From assembly GCA_023394035.1 (NCBI GenBank), contig JAEXBK010000093.1, forward strand, positions 1-6,215: a stretch of DNA of 6,215 bases. The letters are read 5' to 3'. The translations under genes and the position numbers were made by a program. The notes beneath the pieces are model-generated. The model searched no databases. It was not told the DNA's origin and saw only the letters and a program-made list of their open reading frames with translations. Below are positions 5,064 to 6,215 of the stretch, piece by piece. Positions within the stretch are counted from its first letter, which is position 1. Every line of letters begins with the position of its first letter. Source of the stretch: Bacillota bacterium (lineage in GTDB: Bacteria > Bacillota > Clostridia > Peptostreptococcales > Anaerovoracaceae).

Positions 5064-5300
5064 CAATTCAAAAGGGCACAGCCTGTAGCCCAATTTGATG
5101 AAAGAGTTGGGCTTCTTATTTGCAAAGATAAAAACGATGTTGTTTGTGAATATTCATTAGAACAAATATCGCAGCCTATTAGGTATAAGTAAATATGAAA
5201 TTACTAAATTGCTAAATTACTTGGTGATGAATATAAGAGTAGTTTACCGAGTATTGAAGACATAGAGAAAAAGGTCAAGGAAATAGATACGGATAATTAG
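5064..5300 (+). pseudogene. Frameshifted C-terminal remnant of a YhcG/DUF1016-like PD-(D/E)XK protein
   Basis: Frame 0 (5064-5192) contains GLLICKDKND then EYSLEQ and QPI, and ends at TAA. From about 5182 the +1 frame continues with GISKYEITK. Near 5206-5220 the reading returns to the first frame with LGDEYKSSLPSIEDIEKKV and a stop at 5298-5300. Read across two compensating shifts, this gives the order GLLLCK-x-KND, PIGVSxYxLT, LPxxxxSSLPSIEEIE that I know from the C-terminus of YhcG/DUF1016 (PDDEXK nuclease domain) proteins. Most of the protein, including its N-terminal domain, is absent, and no start or RBS is visible. The two frame breaks mean it should not be functional. The family assignment is from memory of the motif pattern and not from an alignment. 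Confidence 0.55.
5087..5121 (+). terminator. Possible weak terminator downstream of rlmD
   Basis: AGCCCAA (5087-5093) and TTGGGCT (5107-5113) form a 7-bp stem with a 13-base loop, followed by the T-rich TCTTATTTG. It competes for GCCC (5088-5091) with the upstream stem at 5074-5091. It also overlaps the YhcG-like remnant, so it may be only a by-product of old coding sequence. Confidence 0.3.
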
Positions 5301-5386
5301 AAATAGTAAAGAAATAGATAAGTCAGGGGGAAAATGCAGTTTAACGTAGCATTATTTTAAAAAATATCAAAATCTGTAACGTTAAC
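5301..5386. other. AT-rich spacer upstream of the ATPase
   Basis: This spacer holds no gene. AGTTTAACGT (5338-5347) and AACGTTAACT (5378-5387) form a near inverted repeat with one extra base, flanking the AT-rich stretch before the ATPase promoter. An eight-codon frame (ATG at 5334) behind GGGGG is too short to support. Confidence 0.4.
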
Positions 5387-5430
5387 TTGCAAATAACGGT
5401 GCTGCTTTGTATAATTGGGGATATAGGAGG
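5387..5430 (+). promoter_or_regulatory. Promoter and RBS of the AAA ATPase gene
   Basis: TTGCAA (5387-5392) is separated by exactly 17 bases from a perfect TATAAT (5410-5415). The consensus RBS AGGAGG (5425-5430) lies 6 bases ahead of the ATG at 5437. The predicted leader is very short, about 15 bases. Upstream, TAACGTTA (5377-5384) is a perfect palindrome touching the -35 region. Confidence 0.7.
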
Positions 5431-5436
5431 TGCATT

Positions 5437-6215
5437 ATGAAACTTTACAGACGCGAAAAATATTTATCAAGAATGCGTGCCTTTTTCCATGATGATGACC
5501 TCATCAAAGTGATCACAGGTATACGTAGATGCGGAAAATCCAGTCTGATGGAGACAATCGCAGAAGAGCTAAAAGAGGGTGGAGTTCCGGACAGTAATAT
5601 AATCTATATTGATTTGGATAAACGCGGATACAGAAACATTCGGACTGCGGACCAACTGGATTCCCTGATAGAAGAGTCCACACAAATGGAAGGTCTCAAA
5701 TATCTTTTTATCGATGAGATACAAAATGTCAATGGATTTGAAGAGGTTATAAATGGGTTCAGATCTGAAGGCGGATATTCTATTTTTATTACAGGTTCAA
5801 ACTCGTATTTGTTGAGTGGCGAAATCGTAACAAAATTGACAGGCAGATATCTCGAATTTGAGATGTTTCCGTTGACGTTTGATGAGTATGAAGAAATCAA
5901 GAAATTCTATGGAAAAATAATTGATGCGAATACAGAAATTGAACTGAACAATTATATCTTGGAAGGTGGATTCCCGAGAACCATTCAAATAGAAAAATTG
6001 GCGGATAAGCGTACATATGTGAATGGAATCATTAATGAAATTTTTGAGAAAGATATCAAACGCAGAGTCAAGATAAGGGATGCGCAATCATTTGAGCTGG
6101 TTCGTAATTATATTATCAATAATTTCGGCGCAACAACAAGCATCAGCAGTTTGCATGAAGCACTTGCAAAAAATGGAATGATAATAAGCCGTGCTACTGT
6201 AACTCGCTATATCAA
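5437..6215 (+). CDS. AAA-family ATPase with DUF4143-type architecture (3' end cut by window)
   Basis: The first 259 codons are present; the frame is open to the window edge. The order of motifs is that of AAA_14/DUF4143 proteins: Walker A GIRRCGKSS (28-36), Walker B YLFIDEIQ (89-96), sensor-like IFITGSNS (116-123), GRYLEFEMFPLTFDEY (136-151) and LEGGFP (175-180). The region from about 215 on (YIINNFGATTSISSL, then SRATVTRYI) fits the winged-helix-like linker that precedes DUF4143. Intact relatives are about 380-450 residues long, so roughly the last third is missing here. The family is common and mobile-looking in gut Firmicutes, with no settled function; some members are suspected toxin or defence-related ATPases. 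The start is fixed by AGGAGG and a good promoter. It follows a decayed YhcG-like gene, another accessory family. Confidence 0.88.
   Translation, partial: MKLYRREKYLSRMRAFFHDDDLIKVITGIRRCGKSSLMETIAEELKEGGVPDSNIIYIDLDKRGYRNIRTADQLDSLIEESTQMEGLKYLFIDEIQNVNGFEEVINGFRSEGGYSIFITGSNSYLLSGEIVTKLTGRYLEFEMFPLTFDEYEEIKKFYGKIIDANTEIELNNYILEGGFPRTIQIEKLADKRTYVNGIINEIFEKDIKRRVKIRDAQSFELVRNYIINNFGATTSISSLHEALAKNGMIISRATVTRYI

Noticed and set aside
5604..6087. - strand frames opposite the ATPase (5604-5900, 5797-6087)
   Set aside because: They overlap each other and are antisense to the intact ATPase motifs, with no start signals.

Overview
The window looks like a piece of a Firmicutes (clostridial-type) chromosome. 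This rests on moderate-to-low G+C with AT-rich spacers, strong AGGAGG-type ribosome binding sites, hairpin-plus-T-run terminators, a short Gram-positive-type CstA and a TRAM-domain 23S rRNA methyltransferase. I cannot assign genus or species from the sequence alone.

Layout. Positions 1-544 hold no convincing protein gene but are dense in structure. They carry two hairpin-plus-T-run units on the + strand, one of them (about 190-263) with a well-placed promoter and looking like a small RNA gene. They also carry a pair of interleaved complementary segments, an opposing - strand promoter, and the - strand terminator of the next gene. From 1768 down to 545 (- strand) lies a membrane-anchored L,D-transpeptidase (YkuD) with Ig-like modules. 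From 3374 down to 1899 (- strand) lies cstA, a carbon-starvation/peptide or pyruvate transporter with its own promoter and terminator. A divergent intergenic region (3375-3553) holds the cstA promoter, with a perfect 12-bp palindrome over its -35, and the start signals of rlmD. From 3554 to 4912 (+) lies the RlmD/RlmCD-type 23S rRNA m5U methyltransferase. Its last 13 codons and stop lie inside a 49-bp sequence repeated exactly 104 bp downstream. Positions 4913-5436 hold the rest of that repeat pair, a hairpin between the copies, several competing GGGC/GCCC hairpins, and a frameshifted remnant that looks like the C-terminus of a YhcG/DUF1016-type PD-(D/E)XK protein. From 5437 to the window end (+) is the first 259 codons of an AAA/DUF4143-type ATPase with its own promoter and RBS.

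How it fits together. The three complete genes are ordinary chromosomal functions (wall cross-linking, nutrient uptake, rRNA modification), each apparently transcribed on its own. The stretch downstream of rlmD is accessory in character: duplicated DNA, palindromes, a decayed gene and a DUF4143 ATPase of the sort that scatters through gut Firmicutes genomes. The most promising undescribed signals are the candidate small RNA with its opposing promoter at 157-324 and the repeat that supplies the C-terminus of RlmD. I did not find a clear new multi-gene system.
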